From Gracilaria domingensis (lineage: Eukaryota > Rhodophyta > Florideophyceae > Gracilariales > Gracilariaceae): 64,000 nucleotides of DNA. Under the pieces are notes generated by a model. It did no database searches. It was given only the letters and a program-made list of their open reading frames with translations, and was not told the DNA's origin. Position numbers and translations under genes: made by a program. Within the stretch, counting starts at the first letter, position 1. Every line of letters starts with the position of its first letter. Of this stretch, positions 1-10,366 are shown piece after piece. Location: positions 322,043 to 386,042 of the forward strand of contig VCMS01000009.1 in NCBI GenBank assembly GCA_022539475.1. Direction: 5' to 3'.

Positions 1-1109
1 TGTCGCGGGTGTATCGCCATGTTTGCCATCACATACGTTCAAGAAATGTATACTTTTTCTTCGAGATTTCGGGAGTCCGTTGAACCTTGAAAGCGTTAAG
101 GCACTCAATAAGCATCACGACCATCCATACGCACGGAAAGCATACCTCACAGTGGTGACTTTCAGATAATGATTGTTCTTGATACTGCAAGCCCGATGAA
201 GATAACGCAGGTGGCTGTCTTTGCGAACCGTTAGCTCGTATATTGCTCGAATAAGAAAGGAGTTGAATTTTGGTAACAGGTCATAGTAAAACCATTGTAT
301 TCGGAGCAGCCCTTAAACCGCCATTACACGTTCTAATTAGTGCCGTGTACAACGTCAAGAGTCGGGCACTATCGCTTGTGTGCCATCTTTTTCAGCAGCT
401 CTTCCTTCACGAACGAATTTCATGCTATAACGCAGACGGGAAGAAGAAATTCAAGAAGTCCATGGCGTGTACTACTATCGAAAAGCGGGAGAAGTTGAGA
501 AAAGCTAACCGGTTATTGGAGGGGAGGTGAACGCAGGAAAGGGGAAACAGAATATCTGTTGCAAAAAGCAAAGTTTCTTTGATACACAGAAGGCACCCAA
601 GAACGACAAAATCTTCTCGAGATTGCAGGTTTCGGACGACGTGGAACGAAATGGTCTACATCCCTCAGAACATAAGACCGGGAGCTCGACACAAGTAGCT
701 TCACTAAGAAGTGACAACGTTATCCAGAAATAGCCTGCCCAGTGTTTCGAATTGCTCAAACAACGAAACATGTATGTGTCAACAGAGGTGACACGATTTG
801 CAGCATTGAGCTCGCACTCTATGCTGGAATGCATTGGAGTTCTCGCTGAAGCTGTTTTGTTTGGATGGAACGATGTCCTCATGAGAATTTACTTAGGAAA
901 TGAAGTCTTCCAATGCATTTCAATGAGACACGCACAACGGGGTTGAATATCATGCGTTCCAACTTGGCGGTTCATTCGCGCACAGTGGTTGCGGAGTTTC
1001 GTATACCGCTATACCGCTTCTGTCGATGAATTTCTTTCCAACCTTGAAAACGTTCTTGTCTTTGAAAGGACAGGTTGATTGTGGTTGGATGAACTTCTGA
1101 CAAAGCGCC
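1..1109. other. intergenic, no supported gene
   Basis: Only short, overlapping open frames on both strands with no recognisable domain, signal peptide or coherent codon pattern. It lies downstream of the leftward glutaredoxin-2-like gene, so its right edge probably contains that gene's 3' untranslated region. I see no RNA gene or clear repeat here. Confidence 0.6.
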
Positions 1110-1991
1110 TCACATAGCGCAGTAGTAGTACAATGGAACATCTGCTACTTTAGCATGGTACTCGACATAGTCTTGAATCTTCGGCGGAAGCTTAAGACCC
1201 TTCATAATGGTCATGTTTCGCAGACGCGGAAACAAAATGATGTCATCCAATGACATGCCACCCGGTGAACAATAGTACGGAGAGTAGATCATGTCCGCCA
1301 ACTCTTCGATCCTATCTTGTATTTTGGCAATATACTCAGCAGAGTTGACCATATTGGCTTCACAGCCATCTGGATTCTCAAGAGGGTACTTGCTGATGAA
1401 TGATTCTCGGGCGTCAGAAAAGACGACCTCCGGCAGAGGAGCGCGCGCGAATCGAATGCGGGTGAGACGACGCATGGTCATATCGAGGTCCTCGATCCAC
1501 TGGGAGATATCCGTGCGGCCGGAAGCGGGCTTCAGTAAGCCAGGTGGGCCGTATCGCTCGTCGGAATCGATGGCAGCACAGATGTCAAGACTCTCATCCT
1601 GAGCCGGTCCGCCCACTCCGTTCGGTTGGAAAATAGGCACGATCTTGCGACCAACGAGGGCGGTGGGGGTCTCGACGTCATCGCTCGCAAGCCACACAAG
1701 GTTGTATTTGACATTCTTGAGTCCCAGCAGGTGACGCACGCGCACACAGAACGGACAGTGATCGTATACCAGTAAGCTCGGGAGGGGGTTGAGCACTACG
1801 CGCGGCGGCAAGGCGAGTGGCGCAGCCATGGTGGTGCGCCTCGTGGTTTGGCGGTGGGCGGAGGAGCGAGCGGCGTTTTGAAGGCATGGGCGACGAAGGA
1901 GAGGAGCTGAAGGGATGAAAGCCATTGACACAATGGCGCAGGAGCACAGCGGTGCGGAAGAGCAGGTGACCAGTGTGGTCGCCAATTCCAT
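1110..1991 (-). CDS. glutaredoxin-2-like protein, probably organelle-targeted
   Basis: A thiol-disulfide oxidoreductase of the bacterial Grx2 (GrxB) type, in which a glutaredoxin-fold N-terminal domain with a CPFC active site is fused to a GST-like helical C-terminal domain. The motif YDHCPFCVRVRHLLGLKN is followed by a DDVETPTALVGRKIVPIFQ segment (cis-proline loop VP), as in E. coli Grx2. The C-terminal segment LRNMTIMKGLKLPPKIQDY also fits Grx2. The first 60 or so residues are rich in Ala, Ser and Arg and lack acidic residues, like a plastid or mitochondrial transit peptide. Translation may start at the ATG at 1991 (A at -3, G at +4) or at 1925; both keep the leader. Single exon of 293 codons against about 215 residues in bacteria, the difference being the leader. 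The compartment is inference. Confidence 0.9.
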   Translation of the reverse strand: MELATTLVTCSSAPLCSCAIVSMAFIPSAPLLRRPCLQNAARSSAHRQTTRRTTMAAPLALPPRVVLNPLPSLLVYDHCPFCVRVRHLLGLKNVKYNLVWLASDDVETPTALVGRKIVPIFQPNGVGGPAQDESLDICAAIDSDERYGPPGLLKPASGRTDISQWIEDLDMTMRRLTRIRFARAPLPEVVFSDARESFISKYPLENPDGCEANMVNSAEYIAKIQDRIEELADMIYSPYYCSPGGMSLDDIILFPRLRNMTIMKGLKLPPKIQDYVEYHAKVADVPLYYYCAM

Positions 1992-2509
1992 AATTCATGA
2001 TTCAGGTGCGGCCGTGACAAGCGCCGTGATCTGGAACGCTAAGATGGCATCTCAGATTCCATCAGATCCATCGCGATCTCCTGCAGTGGTCTATTTCAAT
2101 CGCTTCTGTGGATATCCTTCTATGCCCAGAGAGCACAAGTTTCACGATGCTTGCCAGCACTACAAGGGTACGCCGTTCATGTGCTGCTGCTTTGTGTGCA
2201 TTGATTGCATGTGAAGTAGAATGCTCTCTGAGCATAAATTACGAATGCACCTCAAGCGCCCAGTCGACAGTCATTGACCTCCACCCCATCCCAAACGTCA
2301 TGCGCGACAAGGCTGAAGTTGTGTCCCGATTGTTGAAGAGTCTCGGCATGCTCGTCGGGGAGATGGTGCCTTCTGTTTCCCAGAGGAGCTGGGGTGGGCG
2401 CGACAACGAGTTGCTCGTAAGAGACAGCACAGGATTTCGTTTCTTTTGATGCTTGAGCTTCGGAAGCATCGCGCTGGCATCACTCTGTTTACCTTTGCCC
2501 TATGTAAGT
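1992..2509. other. intergenic; promoter of the glutaredoxin-like gene
   Basis: A 518-bp spacer between two leftward genes. It must hold the promoter of the glutaredoxin-like gene and the 3' end of its upstream neighbour. I see no coding sequence and no obvious TATA box. Confidence 0.5.
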
Positions 2510-4928
2510 TCAAAGACGGCCAAATTTCGTCTTATAGGCCTCAACGTAGCGCAGGGCGTTAGACCAGTTCCCATCCCAGACGCCCAAATGCGTTGAACCT
2601 GAGTTTTGCCACTTAAGGCCATGCTTCCCAATCTGCGTCAAGCACCACACTCTCACCAATGATCTCGCATGCAAAACGCGTTCCAACGCCGCGTCCACAA
2701 TCGCCGCTTTCTCTTCCGTCCTTCCGCAAACCAGTCCAGGCCGAAGGCACCCACTCTGCTCCGCGCTCACTTCATACCGTTCATACAGCGGTTTCAAACT
2801 GTACGCAAAGTCTCGCAACTCGTCATACGACCAATCCTGCACCAAGTCCAGCCAGTCGCACCATGGACCCATCTCTGTATTGCTAGTTGCACAAGTCGCT
2901 TGTACACCGTAACCATTTTTAAGGCGTAGACTTTTCACAAGCCCTTTGTGAGCGCCCATCAAATGCTCCTTATTCAAGTACTTTTCAGACCGTTTCTCAT
3001 GCGAATCGACAATCCGTACGAACTCTTCATCGCTCATCTTTGCCACCACGTCCGGGAAGATTGGTCTCGCATATTTGTCCAATTCCTTGTCAATCAATTG
3101 CACCTCTCCTACCCCCTCCACGCTTTTCAGCACCTTGAAAAGCTTATGCTCCACTGTCTTTCGCTGGATGTCCGAGCGGTCAATTCCAGAGTTGATTCCT
3201 ACAAACCTCGATTTCCAATCTTCGCAGATAGCATCAAAGAACGGTAATACTCTGTCATCAATATCATCGGCACGACGCAAGGACACAACATGCAGATCGC
3301 ACTGTACCTTTCTCCAACTGCGGGCCGCAACCAAAACCTCCACACCATCCTCACCCAGTTCCGGGCACGGGCGGGTGAGAAACGCCAGGGCCCAGTTGTA
3401 CTTGTGTTCTTCATCAAGTGCGTCTCTCATCATGCGAAAGCTCTCTACACACATGGAATTTCCCCCTCGCACGATTAACGGCAAGATGCTCCCATCTTGT
3501 GCGTTCTCGTCGCTTTGTTCTTCGTCCGCAGTCATCGCGTCCACAAGCTCTGCAATCACAGAACAAGACACACCTCTCGTCAGGTAGAACAACGTCAGCG
3601 CTGATAAAGGAGTCAAGTGCCTTCTATTGGCGGACTTAGAGGCAGCAGATTGTCCGCCGCTGAGGGAAGGGAATGAGTGTTGAATGAGGAAAGGGTCGTC
3701 TACTGGAGCCGATTTATCGCGCAATACATCGTTCAGCAAGTCGCCCAAAACCAGCCGTGGTATCTCCGGGTGGGAACAGCTCTTCGTGTCTAAAAACAAC
3801 GAATAAAGATGGCGGTACGCGTCTGCGAAGCTGAGCTTACCGATTGTGGTCTCTTGTATGCGCGGACTTAGATCCGATAGCAGTTGCATGTTGCAAGCAA
3901 GTTCCTTTCGACCGCATCTGTGTTCAGGATCATCTTTGCAAAAGGATGGAGTGCGTAATGCTTGCAAATGTTGCGTGTCCTTGTCAAACAAACTGGTTTG
4001 CCATCGCGATTGGCTTGCTTGTGGATCATGACCCAGAGACCCCCATAACAGCTTTCGGGTGCGCGCAAACGGAAGGTCTACAATTTCTCCGAGTGATCTT
4101 GTTCGTAATACTTTGCTTCTTTTCGGTTGCACGTCTGCAGCAGGTGGCTTCGCCGCCTTGGGTTGTTTGAAATGGGATTTCAATGGCGTTTGCTCAACAT
4201 TTTGCATCGCATATGCACGAAGTTGTTCAAAAGAAGACTCGGAGAGAAACAGACGATCAAATTCTTTGTTGTTCCATTCCGCAGAAGGTTCCGAGCACAG
4301 AAGACCGTTGTTGTTCCTAAAGAAGTCAAATGAAGAAAGCCCTTGCCGGAGAAAAGCGAGGCGACTATCTGAGTCCATGACCTCATACTGCAGGGCGTTG
4401 AGTTTCTTGTGTTTAGAATTAATGTGGGCAACAGCCTTTGCTTCTTTGAGTGGAAGCTTTTGAAAGTAGATGTTTGGTTGGGGTTCTGTTTTTGAAATGC
4501 ACAGAAGGCAAGCAACCCACTTAGGACTAGCGCTCTCTCTGTGCACCTTGACGGGGAACATACACTCTACAGCGGGAAACGCATAGGGTGTGGTGAAGAA
4601 ATGGTATCCCGGAGACAACACACATGTTTTGTTTTTGCCATGTTGCGGTGATTTTGGTTTGCTGAGTGGCTCCGCGGTTCTCTGACGTTTTGCCACAGTA
4701 CTCGCCGCTTGTTCAGCACGCCTCTTCTTGGACGAGTTTGGCGCAGCACCACCGACAGGACGAGCATCGGGATCGGAATTCAGCAAAGGCCGGGTGTGAA
4801 TGGCAGGAGCTAGCTCGATCTGGCGCTTCGATGCGGGCAGCTGCAGCGGGGGCTGTGCGAGTGCGATGCGCTGCACGCGGACCTTCTGCGGCGACGGATC
4901 TCTCGAAATGGTCCACGAGACGGCCTCC

Positions 4929-4973
<45 letters not shown>

Positions 4974-5134
4974 TCGGACTTGACGGCGGCGGCGGCGGGC
5001 GGCTGCGCCTGCTGCTGGACCGGCGGCAGATTGACTGCGGCGGTGGGCAGCGGCGCCTGATGCTCGACCTCCGGCAGGTTGACTGCGGCGAGCGCGGCGG
5101 CCTGGCGCGACTCGGTCGTGTCCGTGAGCTCCAT
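2510..5134 (-). CDS. large nuclear-type protein with a Cys2-His2/BED-like finger, unknown role
   Basis: An 874-residue protein I cannot assign to a named family. The start at 5134 sits in an ideal context (GCCGCCATGG); the frame stays open upstream but with no better start. The N-terminal 190 residues are low complexity (Ala, Pro, Gln), including a run of Pro-Ala dipeptides and basic KKRR-type clusters that suggest nuclear localisation. Near residues 200-240 a CLLC pair is followed, 26 residues later, by H-x4-H (HINSKHKK), the spacing of a BED or atypical C2H2 finger. Further on, the segment LTLFYLTRGVSCSVI faintly recalls the region after the BED finger in hAT transposases, so a domesticated hAT transposase is possible but unproven. 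The C-terminus has conserved-looking Trp- and Tyr-rich stretches. It is divergently paired with the MSP-domain gene. Confidence 0.75.
4929..4972. repeat. hexanucleotide tandem repeat (CGCGGG)n
   Basis: About seven copies of a GC-only 6-bp unit inside the coding region, encoding alternating Pro-Ala on the minus strand. It is probably length-polymorphic. Confidence 0.9.
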
Positions 5135-5616
5135 GGCGGCGCTTCGCAGCGGCGCGCGGCGGCGAATGCGGCGGGTGCGCGGCAACGCCCCGGGGCGGCC
5201 GCGCTCTGGGAATGGCTCCGAGTTGTGTTGTGTGCAGGACCTGCAGGTTGTGTGACACATTTGTCAACAATTTGGTTGCCAGCCGGTCGACGTGGGCGCG
5301 CTGTGCCACGCGGCGCGCGGATCTATCTTGTGTCTCTGTCTGCGCGATTTGAGCGCTGTCGTGCGCGAATGACGTCACGCGAGCGAGCGCCACCACCACC
5401 ACTCAGAGCGCAATCTCTCGCAACGCCGCTATCTCGTCCACCAGCTTCCGCCGCGCCGCGCCGTCGCGCCACCCGCCCCCGCCTCATACCACGATACGTC
5501 TTGTACCTGCCCCGCTCCGCACCACAGCCGCCCCTCCCCCCCGCGGCTCCAGCGTTCCAGCTCCGCCCTCGTCTCCCCCGCCCCCCACCCCCGCCCCGCG
5601 TCCCTTCCCTGCCGCC
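5135..5616. promoter_or_regulatory. divergent (bidirectional) promoter region
   Basis: 482 bp separate the start codons of the leftward finger protein and the rightward MSP-domain protein, so both promoters must lie here unless they overlap coding DNA. The stretch is GC-rich with long pyrimidine tracts (5520-5600) and no clear TATA box, resembling a CpG-island promoter. Confidence 0.5.
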
Positions 5617-7098
5617 ATGCCCACCATTCTTGGCACGCCGCCGCCGGCAAACGTGCCCGAGCCCAGGACGCCGCCGCCGTTGCAGACCACCACGTCGTAC
5701 GGGCTCGCGCAGGCGCACCCGGAGGCCACCGACGCCGCCTTCAGCTGCGAGCCCGCCCGCCGCTTCGTGTTCCGCTCGGCTCTGGACAAGCCGTCTACCG
5801 AGACGCTCAAGATTACCAACAACTCGCCAGAAACCCTGCTGTACAAGGTCAAGACCAATGAGCACCGCACCTACGCCGTCAAGTCTGGCTCCGGCCTCAT
5901 TGAGCCGCACACTACCGTCGAGGTCCAGATTATTCAGCGCCCCTTGCGCTCATTTCCGAGACCGCAAGATGTCGCCCGCCACCGTTTCCTGGTCATTGCC
6001 GCACCCATCAGTTCAGCCCCGAATCGTTCTGCCATCAAACCAAACGCCGCCGCCGACTTGTGGAACCTCGTTCCCGACTCCTCTGTGCGCAAGCGCACGC
6101 TGGGTGTGGTTGTCAAGCAGAGCGTTTTCTATATTCCAATGGAAAAGCTGGTCACCTTCAAGCCGGCAACGCTTGCTTTTGTGCCCTCCACACTTCCCAA
6201 CGGTTCGTGCTGCTCACATTTGGATGTCACCAACATATCCGAATATCCTATCTTGTTCAAGATGAAGACTACCAATCATATGGGCTACGTCGTCCGGCCT
6301 CGCATCGGCATCATTGACCCGCACGAGGACTTCCGTGTTGAGTTATCGTCTCAGCCAAAGTCAAAGCGAATGGACGTTAACGGCGAAATCACTGCCAACC
6401 CCATCGTTCCGGTCAGCAGACCAACTTCTCATGACAAGTTCAAGCTTGAAATAGCCGCCGTGCATACTGAGGACCTGCTTGGAACTGCCACGGCGCAGGA
6501 TCTTTGGCCCAGAGTGTTGGCTGGTGACATAAGCACCATCGTGTTCCCGGTGTTGCGAAACGCCGATCCTCGCAAACTCAGTCCCTCCGAGTTGCCGGAT
6601 CTTGCTGCGCATCGTCTGCATGACGCGTTCAAGAAATTGAACTCGAGTGACGGTGCTGGCAAGCTTCAGCTTTCAAGCTCCTTCGTGGATACTTTGGATG
6701 ATGTGTTGTTCTGGACGCCCAAGATCTTGCGACTTCGAGCCGAAAACGATCCGGACCAACAACCTTCAATCTTGCACTTGAGCAATATTTCGGATAAAAC
6801 TCTGCTGTATCGCATTGTTACGGCGAACCGTGGTTTGTACGAGATATATCCTCAGAAGGAGATTCTGGCTCCGTATGATTCGCTCAACGTTAGTGTCAGT
6901 ATGCAGAATCTGAAGATATCTGCCACGAATTGGCAATCGCTTTTGGATGAAGCTGCTATTGAGGTCACCAGTATTGATTTGAAGCCGGACGAGAATATTA
7001 GTAAGGATGATAATGACTTAGATGACATGTGGGCTGCAGTTGCGCAAAAGGACATCCTCAAGGTTAAGTTTGACATTCAAATTCGCAATGTGCTATAA
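5617..7098 (+). CDS. soluble protein with three MSP/VAP-type domains
   Basis: A 493-residue single-exon protein starting in a strong context (GCCGCCATGC). Three successive segments have the major-sperm-protein/VAP immunoglobulin-like pattern. Each has a beta-strand phrase of the type L.ITNNS..LLYK(V/M)KT(N), then a (Y/V)xV(K/R)...G(L/I)I(E/D)PH phrase: about residues 44-120 (TLKITNNSPETLLYKVKTNE), 178-260 (NISEYPILFKMKTTNHMGY) and 364-450 (NISDKTLLYRIVTANRGLY). VAPs bind FFAT-motif proteins at ER contact sites, but they normally have one MSP domain plus a C-terminal membrane helix. Here no membrane helix is visible, so the protein is probably cytosolic. The degree of FFAT-pocket conservation cannot be judged by eye. 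The domain family is secure; the role is unknown. Confidence 0.9.
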   Translation: MPTILGTPPPANVPEPRTPPPLQTTTSYGLAQAHPEATDAAFSCEPARRFVFRSALDKPSTETLKITNNSPETLLYKVKTNEHRTYAVKSGSGLIEPHTTVEVQIIQRPLRSFPRPQDVARHRFLVIAAPISSAPNRSAIKPNAAADLWNLVPDSSVRKRTLGVVVKQSVFYIPMEKLVTFKPATLAFVPSTLPNGSCCSHLDVTNISEYPILFKMKTTNHMGYVVRPRIGIIDPHEDFRVELSSQPKSKRMDVNGEITANPIVPVSRPTSHDKFKLEIAAVHTEDLLGTATAQDLWPRVLAGDISTIVFPVLRNADPRKLSPSELPDLAAHRLHDAFKKLNSSDGAGKLQLSSSFVDTLDDVLFWTPKILRLRAENDPDQQPSILHLSNISDKTLLYRIVTANRGLYEIYPQKEILAPYDSLNVSVSMQNLKISATNWQSLLDEAAIEVTSIDLKPDENISKDDNDLDDMWAAVAQKDILKVKFDIQIRNVL

Positions 7099-7562
7099 GC
7101 TCCGCGACGGAGTGTGATATCTTTGTGAAGAGTCACGCAGGTACCCCGCAGTTGTTTGGGAGCACTTCACCACCAGCGACTATGGATAGCTTGACCACAT
7201 GACGCAGGGCATTATTGAGGCCACATGTAAATGTAAAGATTGGGGGATTTCTGTAGATAAGCACAGCCTACCACGTTATTGACACCGTACCCCTGTACAC
7301 GTAGAAAACAGTACAGTCTCAGTTCCACGTGAACAGGCTGCTAAAAGTCGAAGACCTGGTAATCGGTTGCTACTAACTTGCTAGTACTGTACTGTAGCTT
7401 GCTACTACCTTTGTCCTCATGCCTACTGCTACAGATTCTGCTCTCGAAGGTAGAAAAGTACGAACGTACCGGACGTAGTACCACATCCACTGGTACAGTA
7501 TATTGATGCCGTGTCAAGAAATAGATAGAACCATCTGCAAGTTGCCGAGCTCGCGATAATGC

Positions 7563-7614
7563 CTGATAACTGAACGTTATCCTTCTAGCCTTCGAGGCTA
7601 ACGTTCAGCTATCA
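7563..7614. repeat. imperfect inverted repeat (hairpin)
   Basis: TGATAACTGAACGTTA on the left pairs with TAACGTTCAGCTATCA on the right, with a nested TAGCC/GGCTA stem between them. Similar AGCTGAACG words recur near 8770. It could be a remnant of a small inverted-repeat element. Confidence 0.6.
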
Positions 7615-7737
7615 TCCCGCTTCTTTTCTACCTTTTGTATAATCCCTTTTATTACGAGTATCGCTTATAATCGCACCTGCCGGTTCACGGACAAATCAGA
7701 ATCTGAGCGTCAGATGCATCATCTACAGCAGGGATTT

Positions 7738-7764
7738 GGGACCCGGCCCAAAGGGCCGGGTCCC
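7738..7764. repeat. perfect GC-rich hairpin, 12-bp arms, AAA loop
   Basis: GGGACCCGGCCC and GGGCCGGGTCCC separated by AAA, inside otherwise AT-richer DNA. No poly-T run follows on either strand, so it is not an obvious terminator. Function unknown. Confidence 0.85.
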
Positions 7765-8800
7765 AGCTGCCAACGGCAAGGTAACTCAGAAACTCAAAAA
7801 CTGCAACCCGCTACTTCTGTATGCATGGAATATGCCTTTCCTTTCTTTTCTAGAACTACGACAGAGAGAAGATACTTGTGTGTTACGTGGGCAGTTTCAG
7901 TTTCTCTCACGGAGTAGCGCCACCAGTTTGGGCTCTCATACCAACGTCACAGTACACGAAGTTGCGTTTGTTGTAACTTCCAACGTAGCGGTTCAGACCG
8001 CTCTCTCCTTCTCATACATCAGATAAAATCTAATCTACCACTAATTTTACTTTGTACCACTATAAGAGAACGACTAAAGAGTATGACCAGTTGTCAGGCC
8101 TGGCCACTGGTCGTACTTCATTAGTCTTTCTGGAGTCGCCTTTCTTTTCAGTGCTGTTCGTCAACTGCTTGCTATTAACGGTGTCCACAAACGCACACAG
8201 GGTGGCTATAGCAACCTTCTATTCCGATCTTCTAGTTTTAGTTGAGACACGATGAAAACGTAAACTACACAGTAGAGGATTTGATAGTTAGCCGTTAGCC
8301 ACACAGTACCTTCGTATAATCACGTTCCTCCTCCGCACTTGGTTATTCTTGAAGAGCACCGACACAATTGCTAACGCCACTCCTCATTTTCTTCCACCAT
8401 GGAGAAAACAGCCTTCAGCCAAGGTACGAGCAACGTTTTGACGAATAAAGCTGACCAATCAACGAATATGCTCTGAGAGCCTCCTCAACGAGGTTAATTA
8501 TCTCAAAGGCCCTTGAAAGCCTCTCGAGACTGTCTCGTTGCCTCGGTAGGGTTATAAGTTTAGCCTTCCCCTTCCTACGCGCTCTTGGTCCCACATCAAG
8601 GCGATACATTTTGCTGTATAACGCTCTCACAAATACGTATAAGCACATATGAACATGTGGTGCACTCTTTCCGCCGTCATTCTCTTCTCTTCCTCCTCTT
8701 CTAACTTCAACATGGGCTAACCGTGTCCTTCAGGTATGCATAGGAGCCAACATAGAGCTAAACGTAAAGCTGAACGCTTAGCCCATCCTCTAGTTCAACA

Positions 8801-10366
8801 ATGATCACGATTCCTATTGATTCCCGATTCGTCAATGCTGTTGTCTATATTGTCATTGATGTCATCGTCTATGCGGTTTTAGTGCTGGCCCTTGTATCCT
8901 TACAAGGCTGGCTCACCAAGCAAAGTGTTCTGCGTGGTGAGCGAGTTTCGTTGCGTGAGTTTCGCTTCTCGCCACTAGCCGGAGGTGTAATCGCCGATGG
9001 AAACCGTTTTTCTGCTCTTCTTGTCGCTGTTCACTTTGTGCTTCTTGGAATACTGTTTGCGTTAGCTTTGGGTATTAACGGTCGAACAGCGAAAGCAAAG
9101 CGTCCGACAAGCCGGCAGTATATATCGATTTTACATCCTCGGACAGCACCTGTCGTGACTGATAATCGAGTTTATCCACAGATAATGGCTGGTTGCACTG
9201 AGTTCGAGAATGAACGATTAACCTACTATCCTGTCGCCTTCAATCAAGAAGAGACACCTTCCATCCCAGTTTCAGCTCGTCATTTGAGGCGAAGTCTCAA
9301 CGATAACATCGGGACAGCCATCAACTCCGGCAGCGTTGTGTGCCAAAAATTTAAAGGTGCTAAAGCTATGCTCACCGTGTCACGATGCGGAACTGATGAA
9401 AACTCCTGCTGCAATTTGAGTCTTTCTCCCCGAGTCCGCCTTGACCTTGAGGAAGGACAAGATGGACCAAACGTTTGGCAGAGGAACCACGTGCATCGAA
9501 ATGAGTCTTCGATTATTATGATGAGAAATGTCAAACCTGTGTCATACGATATGTCCCGAGTCACGTACGACCGATTGATTTGTTTGCATTTCGCTCAACA
9601 GTCAGATACGAATTCAACAGCAACAACAATAGATTCCACGGGTAGAATGAACTGCATGTTGGGGACATGGGGTGCCGATGCCACCAAGTTTATTTTTCGA
9701 CTTGGGAATGCAACATTTCCAGATTCACGTCAGGAAGAGATCTTTGATAACGAACAGGTTACAAGCGTGCAGTTTACGGCATTTTCTGTAGAGACAGAAA
9801 TTGGCTGGGATGCGCTCGCCGAGATCACTCTGACCAACGGGCTACATTCCATTGGAGGAAATATGGTTCCCGCCCGATTGTTCCTGGACACGTTGGTTAG
9901 TCGTTCATCAGTTCCTACTAGGATCACCGACGAAGCAATCTTCGAGCAGTACGATATTAACGTCACTGATGTGAGTACTCCAGCTGTAATCGGCTACGCA
10001 ATTCTATGTGTTCTAGCTGCATTCATAGCACTATCAAAAGCTGTGCTTCGTTTGAAGAGTTCTGCTTGCGAAAATGAGCATCAATGGGTACCAGATATTA
10101 CGACATATGACGGTTTGTTGATGTTATTGAAAGGTGATGACACTCGTCGATGTGCAAAGCGAACTACCCGTCCAAAAGTAGAGTTTGGGATAACATGTGT
10201 GGGTCCCTTGCATTCCTGGTACAGTTTCGGGCCTGTTGAAGAGGGCGATAGGGTCGTGAACCTTCCGAAGGAAGGCATTCTCAGATGGCATCGATGCATC
10301 GAAGACGTTATGTCGGCTGCCAAAGACGACGAAACTCTCGATACTAGTTCAATAAGTTCTGTGTGA
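8801..10366 (+). CDS. three-segment membrane protein of an unnamed local family
   Basis: A 521-residue single-exon protein starting at an ATG with A at -3. Hydrophobic segments lie at about residues 8-34, 66-90 and 396-418, giving two N-terminal helices, an ectodomain of about 300 residues and a cytoplasmic tail of about 100 residues. The ectodomain has a cluster of cysteines (VCQKFKG...SRCGTDENSCCN, around residues 180-205) and several N-x-S/T sites, for example NLS, NES, NST, NAT and NVT, consistent with a glycosylated extracytoplasmic domain. The organisation matches the membrane protein at 60764-61888, including a similar stretch entering helix 1 (TIPIDSRFVNAVVYIV against IIPLRPVSTQLIFTII), and the broken copy at 55.3 kb. 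I know no named family with this plan. A surface receptor-like or structural role is a guess only. Confidence 0.8.
   Translation: MITIPIDSRFVNAVVYIVIDVIVYAVLVLALVSLQGWLTKQSVLRGERVSLREFRFSPLAGGVIADGNRFSALLVAVHFVLLGILFALALGINGRTAKAKRPTSRQYISILHPRTAPVVTDNRVYPQIMAGCTEFENERLTYYPVAFNQEETPSIPVSARHLRRSLNDNIGTAINSGSVVCQKFKGAKAMLTVSRCGTDENSCCNLSLSPRVRLDLEEGQDGPNVWQRNHVHRNESSIIMMRNVKPVSYDMSRVTYDRLICLHFAQQSDTNSTATTIDSTGRMNCMLGTWGADATKFIFRLGNATFPDSRQEEIFDNEQVTSVQFTAFSVETEIGWDALAEITLTNGLHSIGGNMVPARLFLDTLVSRSSVPTRITDEAIFEQYDINVTDVSTPAVIGYAILCVLAAFIALSKAVLRLKSSACENEHQWVPDITTYDGLLMLLKGDDTRRCAKRTTRPKVEFGITCVGPLHSWYSFGPVEEGDRVVNLPKEGILRWHRCIEDVMSAAKDDETLDTSSISSV

Larger units (their letters stand above)
7099..8800. 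other. intergenic with hairpins and GTAC-rich sequence
   Basis: A 1.7-kb spacer without a supportable gene. 7290-7510 is unusually rich in GTAC and TAGTA words. Two inverted repeats (7563-7614 and 7738-7764) are listed separately. A 77-codon leftward ATG frame at 8415-8648 has no recognisable domain and I do not call it. The right end is the promoter of the membrane protein at 8801. Confidence 0.5.

Noticed and set aside
8415-8648. 77-codon leftward ATG frame with an amphipathic-looking C-terminus
   Set aside because: No recognisable domain, no promoter signal, and it lies within the repeat-bearing spacer.
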